NCBI GenBank assembly: GCA_036568605.1
Contig: DATCSE010000268.1
Coordinates: 1 to 10,157 of the forward strand
Direction of reading: 5' to 3'
DNA from: DATCSE01 sp036568605
Lineage (GTDB): Bacteria; Pseudomonadota; Gammaproteobacteria; Burkholderiales; Burkholderiaceae_C
DNA length: 10,157 bases
The notes beneath the pieces are model-generated. The model was not told where the DNA came from. It worked only from the letters and a program-made list of their open reading frames with translations, and made no database searches. Positions 1 to 7,222 of this stretch are shown piece by piece. Position 1 is the first letter of the stretch. Every line of letters begins with the position of its first letter. Made by a program: the position numbers and the translations under genes.

Positions 1-1189
<1,189 letters not shown>

Positions 1190-1195
1190 GGGCGA

Positions 1196-1239
1196 CCTCG
1201 GGCGTTGATGTAATTTAGTTACCTGCGCGATGTTAGCAG
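1196..1239 (-). promoter_or_regulatory. Candidate ppc promoter and ribosome-binding site
   Basis: This is the only AT-rich patch in the ppc-hemC intergenic region. On the minus strand a possible -35 CTGCTA (1239-1234, 3 of 6 consensus bases) is followed after 16 bp by a possible -10 TAAATT (1217-1212, 4 of 6). That would start transcription near 1205 and give a leader of about 16 nt containing the GAGG Shine-Dalgarno (1199-1196). The match is modest. The call rests on position and local base composition. Confidence 0.35.
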
Positions 1240-1259
1240 CGGGTCTCGCGGCTCGACGT

Positions 1260-1271
1260 TGACCGCGGTCA
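1260..1271. promoter_or_regulatory. Perfect 12-bp palindrome, possible operator
   Basis: The sequence TGACCGCGGTCA reads identically on both strands and lies between ppc and hemC. If hemC is transcribed from the extended -10 at 1287-1295, the palindrome is centred near -36, where a regulator could overlap the -35 region. I do not recognise the regulator. A 12-bp perfect palindrome can arise by chance in about 100 GC-rich bases at the level of a few percent, so this is a candidate only. Confidence 0.3.
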
Positions 1272-1286
1272 TGCAAGAGACGCGCC

Positions 1287-1295
1287 TGCTAGCAT
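1287..1295 (+). promoter_or_regulatory. Candidate extended -10 promoter element of hemC
   Basis: TGC-TAGCAT is a full TGn extension plus a -10 hexamer matching 4 of 6 consensus bases. No good -35 exists at the expected distance; the TTGACC at 1259-1264 is 25 bp away, too far. The hexamer ends only six bases before the hemC ATG at 1302, so transcription would start at or within a base or two of the start codon, giving a leaderless or almost leaderless message. Confidence 0.4.
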
Positions 1296-1301
1296 CGTTG
1301 C

Positions 1302-2291
1302 ATGCCCGATCCCGTGATCATCGCGACCCGCGAGAGCCGCCTCGCCCTGTGGCAGGCCGAGCATGTGCGCGACCTGCTGGCGGCGCGCTTCGGCCTGCCG
1401 GTGAGCCTGCTCGGCATGACGACGCGCGGCGACCAGATCCTCGACCGCACGCTCGCGAAAGTCGGCGGCAAGGGCCTGTTCGTCAAGGAGCTCGAGACCG
1501 CGCTGGAGGACGGCCGCGCCCACCTCGCGGTGCATTCGCTGAAAGACGTGCCGATGGACCTGCCGGCCGGCTTCGAGCTCGCCGCGGTGCTCGAGCGCGA
1601 GGACCCGCGCGACGCGTTCGTCTCGAACCGTTATGCGGCGCTGGAGGCGCTGCCGCGCGGCGCCCGGGTCGGCACGTCGAGCCTGCGCCGCGTCGTGCAG
1701 CTCGCGGCGTTGCGGCCCGACCTCGACATCCAGCCGTTGCGCGGCAACCTCGACACGCGGCTGCGCAAGCTCGACGAAGGCGGCTTCGATGCGATCGTGC
1801 TCGCAGCGGCGGGGCTGAAGCGGCTGGGGCTGGAGGCGCGCATCCGCGCCTGGTTCGATCCCGCACAGATGCTGCCGTGCGCCGGCCAGGGAGCGTTGGG
1901 CATCGAGACGCGCACCGAGGCGCACGCGCTGCGCGGCCAGCTCGCCACGCTGACGCACCAGCCGACGCTGCTGGCGGTGGAGGCGGAACGTGCGGTGTCG
2001 CGCGGGCTCGGCGGCAGCTGCAGCGTGCCGCTGGCCGCGCATGCACGCTGGCCCGATGGCGATGCGCCGGCGTCGACCTCCGCCACGCTGCAGCTCGAGG
2101 CGGCGCTCGGCCACGGGGCCTCGCCACTCGCGCCGTTGCTGCGCACCAGCGTGCGCGCCGAGGTCGCCGACATCGCCGATGCGCGGGCGCTCGGCGAGCG
2201 CGCGGCCGCGGCGCTGCGCGACCTGGGGGCCGAGGCTTACCTCGACGCGCCCGCCGCGGCGCCGCAGCCCCCGGCATCGGGCGGCGCGTGA
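1302..2291 (+). CDS. hemC: Hydroxymethylbilane synthase (porphobilinogen deaminase)
   Basis: Cytoplasmic enzyme that joins four porphobilinogen molecules into hydroxymethylbilane, the third committed step of haem and other tetrapyrrole synthesis. The 329-residue product has the usual family length. Visible hallmarks are IATRESRLALWQAEHV at 7-22, KVGGKGLFVKELE at 53-65, HSLKDVP at 78-84 with the catalytic aspartate (Asp82), VGTSSLRR at 123-130, and GGSCSVP at 237-243, where Cys240 is the expected attachment site of the dipyrromethane cofactor. The C-terminus is Ala/Pro-rich. The ATG at 1302 is the only plausible start: an in-frame TAG sits at 1290-1292 and only one upstream-of-domain alternative exists (GTG at 1314). 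No Shine-Dalgarno precedes it. It is the first gene of the hemCDXY operon, with 25 nt before hemD. Confidence 0.98.
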   Translation: MPDPVIIATRESRLALWQAEHVRDLLAARFGLPVSLLGMTTRGDQILDRTLAKVGGKGLFVKELETALEDGRAHLAVHSLKDVPMDLPAGFELAAVLEREDPRDAFVSNRYAALEALPRGARVGTSSLRRVVQLAALRPDLDIQPLRGNLDTRLRKLDEGGFDAIVLAAAGLKRLGLEARIRAWFDPAQMLPCAGQGALGIETRTEAHALRGQLATLTHQPTLLAVEAERAVSRGLGGSCSVPLAAHARWPDGDAPASTSATLQLEAALGHGASPLAPLLRTSVRAEVADIADARALGERAAAALRDLGAEAYLDAPAAAPQPPASGGA

Positions 2292-2316
2292 GCGCGCAGC
2301 AAGCGCCGCACGGACC

Positions 2317-3087
2317 ATGCGCATCCTCGTCACCCGACCCGCTGCGCAAGCCAGTGCCTGGGTGCGCGAGCTTCAGGCGCGCGGCATTGCCGACGCGGTC
2401 GCGCTGCCGCTGATCGGCATCGGCCCGCCGCTGGATGCCGCGCCGCTGCACGCGGCCTGGGCCGCGCTGGCGCGCTGCACGCTGGTCGTGTTCGTCAGTC
2501 CGAACGCGGTCGAGCAGTTCTTCGCGCTGGCGCCTGACGGCGTGCGATGGCCCGCCGGCACGCTGGCCGGATCGCCCGGCCCGGGCACGACCCGCGAGCT
2601 GCAAGCGCGCGGCGTGCCGGCCGAAGCGATCGTCGAGCCCGCTGCCGATGCGCCGCAGTTCGATTCCGAGGCCTTGTGGGCGCAGCTGGCCCATCGCGAC
2701 TGGCACGGCCGCGAGGCGCTGATCGTGCGTGGCGACGGCGGGCGCGAATGGCTGGTCGACGTGTTGCGCGGCGCCGGCGCGACGGTCGAGACGATCGCGG
2801 CCTACCGGCGCATCGCGCCGCGCCTCGACGCGAACGAGCGCGCGGTGCTCGATGCCGCGCTGGCCGCGCCAGCGGATCACCTGTGGCTGTTCAGCAGCTC
2901 CGAGGCGATTGACCGGCTCGCCGCGCTGCGTCCGAACGTCGATGCCGGCGCCTGGCACGGCGCGCAAGCGATTGCGACGCACCCGCGCATCGCCGAACGT
3001 GCGCGCCGCCTGGGCATCGGGTCGGTGCACGCGACGCGGCCCGGGCTGGATGCCGTCGTCACCTGCATACAATCGATTCGACCGTGA
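2317..3087 (+). CDS. hemD: Uroporphyrinogen-III synthase
   Basis: Cyclises hydroxymethylbilane with inversion of ring D to give uroporphyrinogen III, directly after HemC in the pathway. The product is 256 residues, a normal length for this poorly conserved family. Recognisable segments are MRILVTRPAAQA at the N-terminus, VVFVSPNAVEQF at 57-68, ALIVRGDGGREWL at 134-146, ETIAAYRR at 158-165 (Tyr163 corresponds to the conserved tyrosine of the family), LFSSSEAID at 191-199 and ATHPRIAERARRLG at 220-233. The ATG at 2317 is chosen because the conserved RILVTRP strand starts immediately after it; the frame is open further upstream but that part overlaps hemC. The ribosome-binding site is weak. The gap from hemC is 25 nt, and its TGA stop overlaps the GTG start of hemX (GTGA), suggesting translational coupling. 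Confidence 0.95.
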   Translation: MRILVTRPAAQASAWVRELQARGIADAVALPLIGIGPPLDAAPLHAAWAALARCTLVVFVSPNAVEQFFALAPDGVRWPAGTLAGSPGPGTTRELQARGVPAEAIVEPAADAPQFDSEALWAQLAHRDWHGREALIVRGDGGREWLVDVLRGAGATVETIAAYRRIAPRLDANERAVLDAALAAPADHLWLFSSSEAIDRLAALRPNVDAGAWHGAQAIATHPRIAERARRLGIGSVHATRPGLDAVVTCIQSIRP

Positions 3088-4292
3088 ACGAGCAAGCCTA
3101 CGTCGAGAACGTCGCGCCTTCGGTGTCGACTCCGCCCGTGCCGGCCGCCGCGGCGCCGTCGCGCGGGTCGTCGTCGTGGCCCGCGATCGCCCTGGCGCTG
3201 GCTGCCGGCGCGATTGCGCTGGTCAGCGCGGGGCTCGCGTGGCGCTCCGACCAGCGCATCGCATCGCTCGAGCAGGAGCTGGTGCGGCGCCAGCAGGACA
3301 GCGCGACCCAATCAGCCGAAGCGCGGCTGCTCGCGAAGCAGGCGCAGCAGGGCACGACCGAGGCGACCGCCAAGGTCGCGCTGCTCGAAGCCCGCGTCGC
3401 CGAGGTCGCGGTGCAGCGCAGCCAGCTCGAGGAACTGATCCAGTCGCTCTCGCGCTCGCGCGACGAGAACGTGCTCGGCGACGTCGAGCAGGCGATCCGC
3501 GTCGCGCTGCAGCAAACGGCGATCACCGGCAGCGCCGAGCCGCTGGTCGCGACGCTGAAGCAGGCCGACGAGCGCCTCGCGCGCTACAACCAGCCGCGCC
3601 TGGACGGCGTGCGCCGCGCGATCGCACGCGATCTCGACCGGGTCAAGTCGACCAACGTGGCCGACATCTCGTCGCTGGGCATCAAGCTCGACGAAGCGGT
3701 CCGGATGATCGACGACCTGCCGCTGGTCGCATCGGTCGAGGCACGCAGCGGCGATCTTGCGGCCATGCCGGTACGCGCTGCGACGGCGGCTTCCACGGCA
3801 GCCCCGGCTTCGGCGGCGCCGGGCCGCGCGGGCAGTGCTGGTGCTGCGGCGGCGAGCGGCGTGCGCGCGGCGGCGGCGTCGACGGCCACCTCGTCCGCGT
3901 CCGAATCGTTCTGGCCGAACCGCGTCAACGCTGCGCTCGGCGACTTCGCGGCGCGCGTCTGGAGCGAGGCGCGCTCGCTGGTCCGCGTGACCCGCATCGA
4001 TGCGCCGGAGGCGATGCTGCTCGCGCCCGAGCAGGCGTACTTCCTGAAGGAGAACCTGAAGCTGCGCCTGCTGAACGCGCGGCTCGCGCTGCTGAGCCGC
4101 CAGTTCGAGACCGCGCAGTCCGACCTGCAGGTCGCGCAAGGTTCGCTGGACCGCTATTTCGATCGCGGCAACAAGCGCACCGCGCTTGCGCTGGACCTGG
4201 TCAAGCAGGTCGCCGCGCAGGCCCGGCATGTGGGCGTGCCGCGGCCCGACGACACGCTGGCCGCGCTGACCGCCGCGGCTGCGGGGCGCTGA
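3084..4292 (+). CDS. hemX: HemX-family inner-membrane protein
   Basis: A membrane protein of the proteobacterial HemX family, encoded in hem operons; its biochemical role is not established. The 402-residue product has a short Pro/Ala/Ser-rich cytoplasmic head (1-32), one transmembrane helix (about 33-53), a periplasmic coiled-coil stretch rich in Glu, Gln and Ala (about 57-120), and a helical body (to about 216). An Ala/Ser/Gly-rich linker (about 219-275) follows, then a conserved-looking C-terminal part with LLAPEQAYFLKENLKLRLL at 312-330. Databases often name such proteins uroporphyrinogen-III C-methyltransferase, but no methyltransferase motif is visible. The start is GTG at 3084, overlapping the hemD stop, with no clear Shine-Dalgarno, consistent with coupling. 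A TACAAT hexamer at 3068-3073 could be an internal -10. hemY follows after 28 nt. Confidence 0.9.
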   Translation: MNEQAYVENVAPSVSTPPVPAAAAPSRGSSSWPAIALALAAGAIALVSAGLAWRSDQRIASLEQELVRRQQDSATQSAEARLLAKQAQQGTTEATAKVALLEARVAEVAVQRSQLEELIQSLSRSRDENVLGDVEQAIRVALQQTAITGSAEPLVATLKQADERLARYNQPRLDGVRRAIARDLDRVKSTNVADISSLGIKLDEAVRMIDDLPLVASVEARSGDLAAMPVRAATAASTAAPASAAPGRAGSAGAAAASGVRAAAASTATSSASESFWPNRVNAALGDFAARVWSEARSLVRVTRIDAPEAMLLAPEQAYFLKENLKLRLLNARLALLSRQFETAQSDLQVAQGSLDRYFDRGNKRTALALDLVKQVAAQARHVGVPRPDDTLAALTAAAAGR

Positions 4293-4320
4293 GCGTCGTT
4301 TCGCGAAGGCCGCCGACGCG

Positions 4321-5568
4321 ATGCGCAACGTCATCTGGCTCGTGCTGCTGTTCGCCGCCGCGGTCGTGGCCGCGACCGCGTTGGGCAAGAACGACGCGCT
4401 GGTCACGTTCTACTGGGACCCGTGGCGTGCCGACCTGTCGCTGAACTTCTTCCTGTGCCTGCTGTTCCTGACCTGCATCCTGCTGGTGCTCGCGATCCAG
4501 GGCGTCAGCGCACTGATCGGGCTGCCGCAGCGCGCGCGCGAGTGGCGCGTCGCGCGGCGCGACCGCAGCGCGCAGGCCGCGCTGCGCGATGCGCTCGCCC
4601 AGTACTTCGGCGGGCGCTACAGCCGCTCGCAGAAGTCGGCGCAGCGGGCGCTCGCGATCCAGGCCGATACGCCCGAGCTCGCGCAGGACAACGAGTTCAC
4701 CGTGCTCAGCCATCTGCTCGCGGCCGGCAGCGCGCATCGCCTGCAGGACCGCACGGTCCGCGACGAGCAGCTGCGCCGCGCGCTCGATCTGTCGCGCTCG
4801 AGCCCGGCCGCACGATCGGCCGAGGAGGGCGCACAGCTGCTCGCCGCGGAATGGGCCCTCGACGATCGCGACGCGCCGCGGGCGATGGAGCTGCTCGGCG
4901 AGCTGCCGCAGGGCGTCGCACGGCGCACGCACGCGTTGCGCCTGAAGCTGCAGGCCACCCGCCTCGGCCGGCTGCCGCAGGATGCGTTGAAGACCGCGCG
5001 CCTGCTGGCCAAGCACCAGGGCTTCTCGAAGATCGCGGCGCAAGGGCTGCTGCGCTCGCTCGCGTTCGAGTCGCTGGACACCGCGCACGACGTCGACCAG
5101 CTGCGCCGGGTCTGGTCGGCGTTTGATCCGATGGACAGGCGCGACGCGTTCGTCGCCGCGCGCGCCGCGGCGCGCGCCGCCGACCTCGGCGCGCTCGACG
5201 AAGCACGTGGTTGGCTGCGCCCGTTCTGGGATCGCCTCCCCGAGCTCGCGGCCGAAGAGCGCGCTGGCATCGCGCTGGGCCTCGTCAACGCGATGCCGGG
5301 CATCGGGCCCGAGTGGCTGCCGAAGCTCGAATCGGCCGCGCAGGCCTTCCCGCGCGAGGGCGCGCTGGCGCTCGCATTCGGCTGCGCGCTGGCCGAGCGC
5401 CAGCTCTGGGGCAAGGCGCGCCGCCTGCTCGAGCAGGCGGCCGAAGACGAGACGCTGGCCATCGCCGCACGCCGCAAGGCCTGGCTCGCGCTCGCCCAGC
5501 TGGCCCAGCAGGACGGCGATGCCGCGCGCGCTGCGCAATGCTTCGAGGCCGCCGCGCGGCTCGTCTGA
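4321..5568 (+). CDS. hemY: HemY-family membrane protein with TPR-like repeats
   Basis: Inner-membrane protein of the proteobacterial HemY family, the usual partner of HemX; thought to act around haem synthesis, but with no proven reaction. It is not the FAD-dependent protoporphyrinogen oxidase that shares the name in Bacillus: there is no FAD-binding GxGxxG motif. The 415-residue product opens with two transmembrane helices (about 4-21 and 42-66) joined by a short loop with the family-typical VTFYWDPWRADLS (28-40). It continues as a long soluble, Ala/Leu/Arg-rich helical solenoid of TPR-like repeats, for example AQYFGGRYSRSQKSAQRAL around 92-112 and ALAERQLWGKARRLLEQAA near 361-379. Length and order match the family. 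AAGG at 4306-4309 is a distant, weak ribosome-binding site. It appears to be the last gene of the hem operon, since a tRNA with its own promoter follows. Confidence 0.93.
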   Translation: MRNVIWLVLLFAAAVVAATALGKNDALVTFYWDPWRADLSLNFFLCLLFLTCILLVLAIQGVSALIGLPQRAREWRVARRDRSAQAALRDALAQYFGGRYSRSQKSAQRALAIQADTPELAQDNEFTVLSHLLAAGSAHRLQDRTVRDEQLRRALDLSRSSPAARSAEEGAQLLAAEWALDDRDAPRAMELLGELPQGVARRTHALRLKLQATRLGRLPQDALKTARLLAKHQGFSKIAAQGLLRSLAFESLDTAHDVDQLRRVWSAFDPMDRRDAFVAARAAARAADLGALDEARGWLRPFWDRLPELAAEERAGIALGLVNAMPGIGPEWLPKLESAAQAFPREGALALAFGCALAERQLWGKARRLLEQAAEDETLAIAARRKAWLALAQLAQQDGDAARAAQCFEAAARLV

Positions 5569-5610
5569 CGGGCTGAAGGTCCGCTCGCCGGACGGCTCGA
5601 AGACCTCTGC

Positions 5611-5616
5611 TATACT
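5611..5616 (+). promoter_or_regulatory. -10 element of the tRNA-Arg promoter
   Basis: TATACT matches 5 of 6 consensus bases and is preceded by TGC, giving an extended -10 (TGCTATACT, 5608-5616). Transcription would start near 5623, five bases before the mature tRNA. No convincing -35 is seen 16-18 bp upstream; that region instead forms a small GTCCG/CGGAC hairpin (5579-5583 with 5589-5593). The extended -10 may compensate. Confidence 0.6.
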
Positions 5617-5627
5617 GTGCGGCTCGC

Positions 5628-5704
5628 GCGGCTGTAGCTCAGCTGGATAGAGTACTTGGCTACGAACCAAGGGGTCGTGGGTTCGATTCCTGCCAGCCGC
5701 GCCA
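5628..5704 (+). tRNA. tRNA-Arg with anticodon ACG
   Basis: A complete 77-nt cloverleaf. The acceptor stem GCGGCTG (5628-5634) pairs perfectly with CAGCCGC (5694-5700). The D-arm GCTCAGCTGGATAGAG follows T8-A9. The anticodon stem CTTGG/CCAAG encloses loop CTACGAA with anticodon ACG at 5662-5664. The T-loop is TTCGATT, on a T-stem with wobble pairs. The discriminator is G5701 and the CCA end (5702-5704) is encoded. The A at position 34 is expected to be deaminated to inosine by TadA, so this tRNA would read the CGU, CGC and CGA arginine codons. The body closely resembles the E. coli tRNA-Arg(ACG). Confidence 0.98.
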
Positions 5705-5709
5705 GAGGT

Positions 5710-5755
5710 AAACGGACGGGTCAGCTTCTCATCGGAGCTGACCCGTTTTCCGTTT
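5710..5755 (+). terminator. Hairpin terminator after tRNA-Arg
   Basis: ACGGGTCAGCT (5716-5726) and AGCTGACCCGT (5736-5746) form a perfect 11-bp stem. It is followed by TTTT (5746-5749), two C and then GTTT. An outer pairing AAACGG (5710-5715) with CCGTTT (5750-5755) could extend the structure around a bulge. Position six bases after the tRNA CCA end and the T run support a rho-independent terminator; the T tract is interrupted, so efficiency may be moderate. Confidence 0.75.
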
Positions 5756-5875
5756 GCAGGGCATCGCCGAGCCTTCGTCTTCCAGCCGTTTGAGCGCAAA
5801 ATCGGTGCGGACGTCGGTCTGAGGACCGCACCCGGACAAGCCGCGCAGGGGGGTCACTGGCTCGGAGAGAACTCC
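5756..5875 (+). other. Non-coding leader region upstream of the binding-protein gene, with two competing hairpins
   Basis: No gene is seen here. GGTGCGG (5804-5810) can pair with CCGCACC (5826-5832), and CGGTC (5815-5819) can pair with GACCG (5824-5828). The two share bases 5826-5828, so they exclude each other. The best -10-like hexamer is CAAAAT (5797-5802), without a usable -35, so no promoter can be named with confidence. A Shine-Dalgarno GGAG (5864-5867) lies eight bases before the ATG at 5876. Confidence 0.4.
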
Positions 5876-7210
5876 ATGTCCAAGCGCATTGTCTACGTGA
5901 TCGCCTTCGGGGCCATCGCCCTGGTGGTGCTTGCCGTGTTGCTCGTCGGAGCGTACAAGCGGCGGCCGGACGCGCTGCCCGCCGCGCCCGTCAAAGAGGG
6001 CTTCCTGCACGGGCAGACCGTGCGCATGCTCATCGTCGGCGATCCGTTCTCCATCGCGCTGCGCGCCGGCACGCGCGAACTGGGCCGCCGCGCCGGGGGC
6101 AGCGTCGAGATCGAAGTCGTGGGCTACGACGATGTGCGCCGGCTCACGCAGCTCAATGCGCGCGACCAGCGCTCGGCCTATGACATCGTCAGCTTCGACA
6201 GCGTGTGGGCCGGCGAGTACGGCGTCGCCGGCCTGCTGCTGCCGCTGAACGACTTGATCAAGGCGTCGGCGGCCACGCTCCGCCCCGAAGACTTCCTCGA
6301 GATCGCCTACCGGCAGGCACAGTTCAAGGGCCAACAGCTCGGCCTGCCGATCCAGCCGCACCCCGAGTTGCTCTGGGTTCGCCGCGACCTGTTCGACAAG
6401 GCCGGCGTCGCCGCTCCGCTGACCACCGATGAGTTGCTGGCGGCGGCGAAGCGCTTCACGCAACCGGCGCAAGGTCAGTTCGGCATTTGCTGGAATGGCC
6501 AGCGCGGCCAGGCGCTTGGCCAGCAGATGGCGCACTTCTACGCGGCCTTTGGACAACCGCTGCTCGACGCCGGCGGACGTCCGACCCTGAACACCCCGCG
6601 CGGCATCGCTGCGGCGCGCTTCGCGCAGAGCCTGCTGCCGTTCTCGCCGCCCGACATTCTGAACATGGCCTGGGACCATCGGCCTGTGCGTTTCGCCAAG
6701 GGTGGCTGCGTGATGACCTACGAATGGGCAGCGCGCAGCTATCTGGTCGAGGAAGACCCCAGTTCGCAAGTCATCGGACGTGTCGGATATGAAGCAGCGC
6801 CGCACGCACCGGACGCCAAGCCGATCACGTCGATCGGCACCTGGAGCCTGGGCATCCCCGCCAACATCGGCGCGCGGCGCGACGTCGCCTGGCAGTTCCT
6901 TGCGTGGCTGACCAGCAGCGACATCGAGCGCTGGCTGGCGCAGCAGGGCAACGGCGGCATGCCCCGCTACTCGGTCATGCGCGACCCCGCGCTCGCGCAG
7001 CGCTACCCGGCGTTCAAGACCGTCGCGCGCCTGGGGAGCGCCGGCCAGCTCGACGACTGGATGCGCCCCGCCGTGCCGCAGTGGTCGGCGTTGGCCGACA
7101 TACTGGGTACCGTGTACCACGACATGCTGCGCGGTGAGTTGACGCCTGAACAGGCTGCCGCACGCGCCCAGCAGCAGGCCGATGTGCTGTTCTCCGCCCC
7201 GCCCAAGTGA
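5876..7210 (+). CDS. Extracellular solute-binding protein (ABC sugar-binding type, family 1) with N-terminal membrane anchor or signal
   Basis: A periplasmic ligand-binding protein of the maltose/sugar-binding fold, 444 residues, as usual for family 1. Typical family stretches are AYDIVSFDSVWAGEYGVAG at 101-119, the hinge-region PELLWVRRDLFDKAGV at 163-178 followed by a TTDELLAAAKRF helix (183-194), FAKGGCVMTYEWAA at 273-286, and GTWSLGIPANIGARRDVAW at 321-339. The ligand cannot be told from the sequence. Residues 1-26 are basic then strongly hydrophobic; there is no lipobox cysteine and only a poor cleavage site (VGA before Tyr27, followed by KRR), so it may stay anchored in the inner membrane. 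ATG 5876 has a GGAG eight bases upstream. A histidine kinase gene follows after 12 nt, and no permease or ATPase gene is adjacent in the window. This suggests a role in ligand presentation to the kinase, which is inference. Confidence 0.88.
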   Translation: MSKRIVYVIAFGAIALVVLAVLLVGAYKRRPDALPAAPVKEGFLHGQTVRMLIVGDPFSIALRAGTRELGRRAGGSVEIEVVGYDDVRRLTQLNARDQRSAYDIVSFDSVWAGEYGVAGLLLPLNDLIKASAATLRPEDFLEIAYRQAQFKGQQLGLPIQPHPELLWVRRDLFDKAGVAAPLTTDELLAAAKRFTQPAQGQFGICWNGQRGQALGQQMAHFYAAFGQPLLDAGGRPTLNTPRGIAAARFAQSLLPFSPPDILNMAWDHRPVRFAKGGCVMTYEWAARSYLVEEDPSSQVIGRVGYEAAPHAPDAKPITSIGTWSLGIPANIGARRDVAWQFLAWLTSSDIERWLAQQGNGGMPRYSVMRDPALAQRYPAFKTVARLGSAGQLDDWMRPAVPQWSALADILGTVYHDMLRGELTPEQAAARAQQQADVLFSAPPK

Positions 7211-7222
7211 GGGCCCGCGCGC

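Noticed and set aside
1259..1264. TTGACC as the hemC -35 box
   Set aside because: It is 25 bp from the only good -10 (1290-1295); the expected 17-bp position holds GCGCCT.
1483..3072. 529-codon minus-strand frame opposite hemC and hemD
   Set aside because: The translation is mainly Arg, Ala and Pro and lies over two confidently identified genes; no domain or ribosome-binding site supports it.
3735..3910. Ala/Ser-rich part of hemX as a frameshift or tandem-repeat expansion
   Set aside because: The frame is continuous on both sides and no exact repeat unit is seen; it is an ordinary low-complexity linker between helical domains.
5579..5593. GTCCG/CGGAC hairpin after hemY as a terminator
   Set aside because: The stem is only 5 bp and no T tract follows, so termination of the hem operon here is not supported.
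5680..5704. tRNA 3' end as an attachment site with a second copy in the window
   Set aside because: I searched the downstream sequence for a repeat of the T-loop/acceptor segment and found only a short CGATTCC match near 8519, too short to be meaningful.
4201..5799. 532-codon minus-strand frame across hemY and the tRNA
   Set aside because: It passes through the tRNA gene and its terminator and is antisense to hemY; no protein family features are seen.
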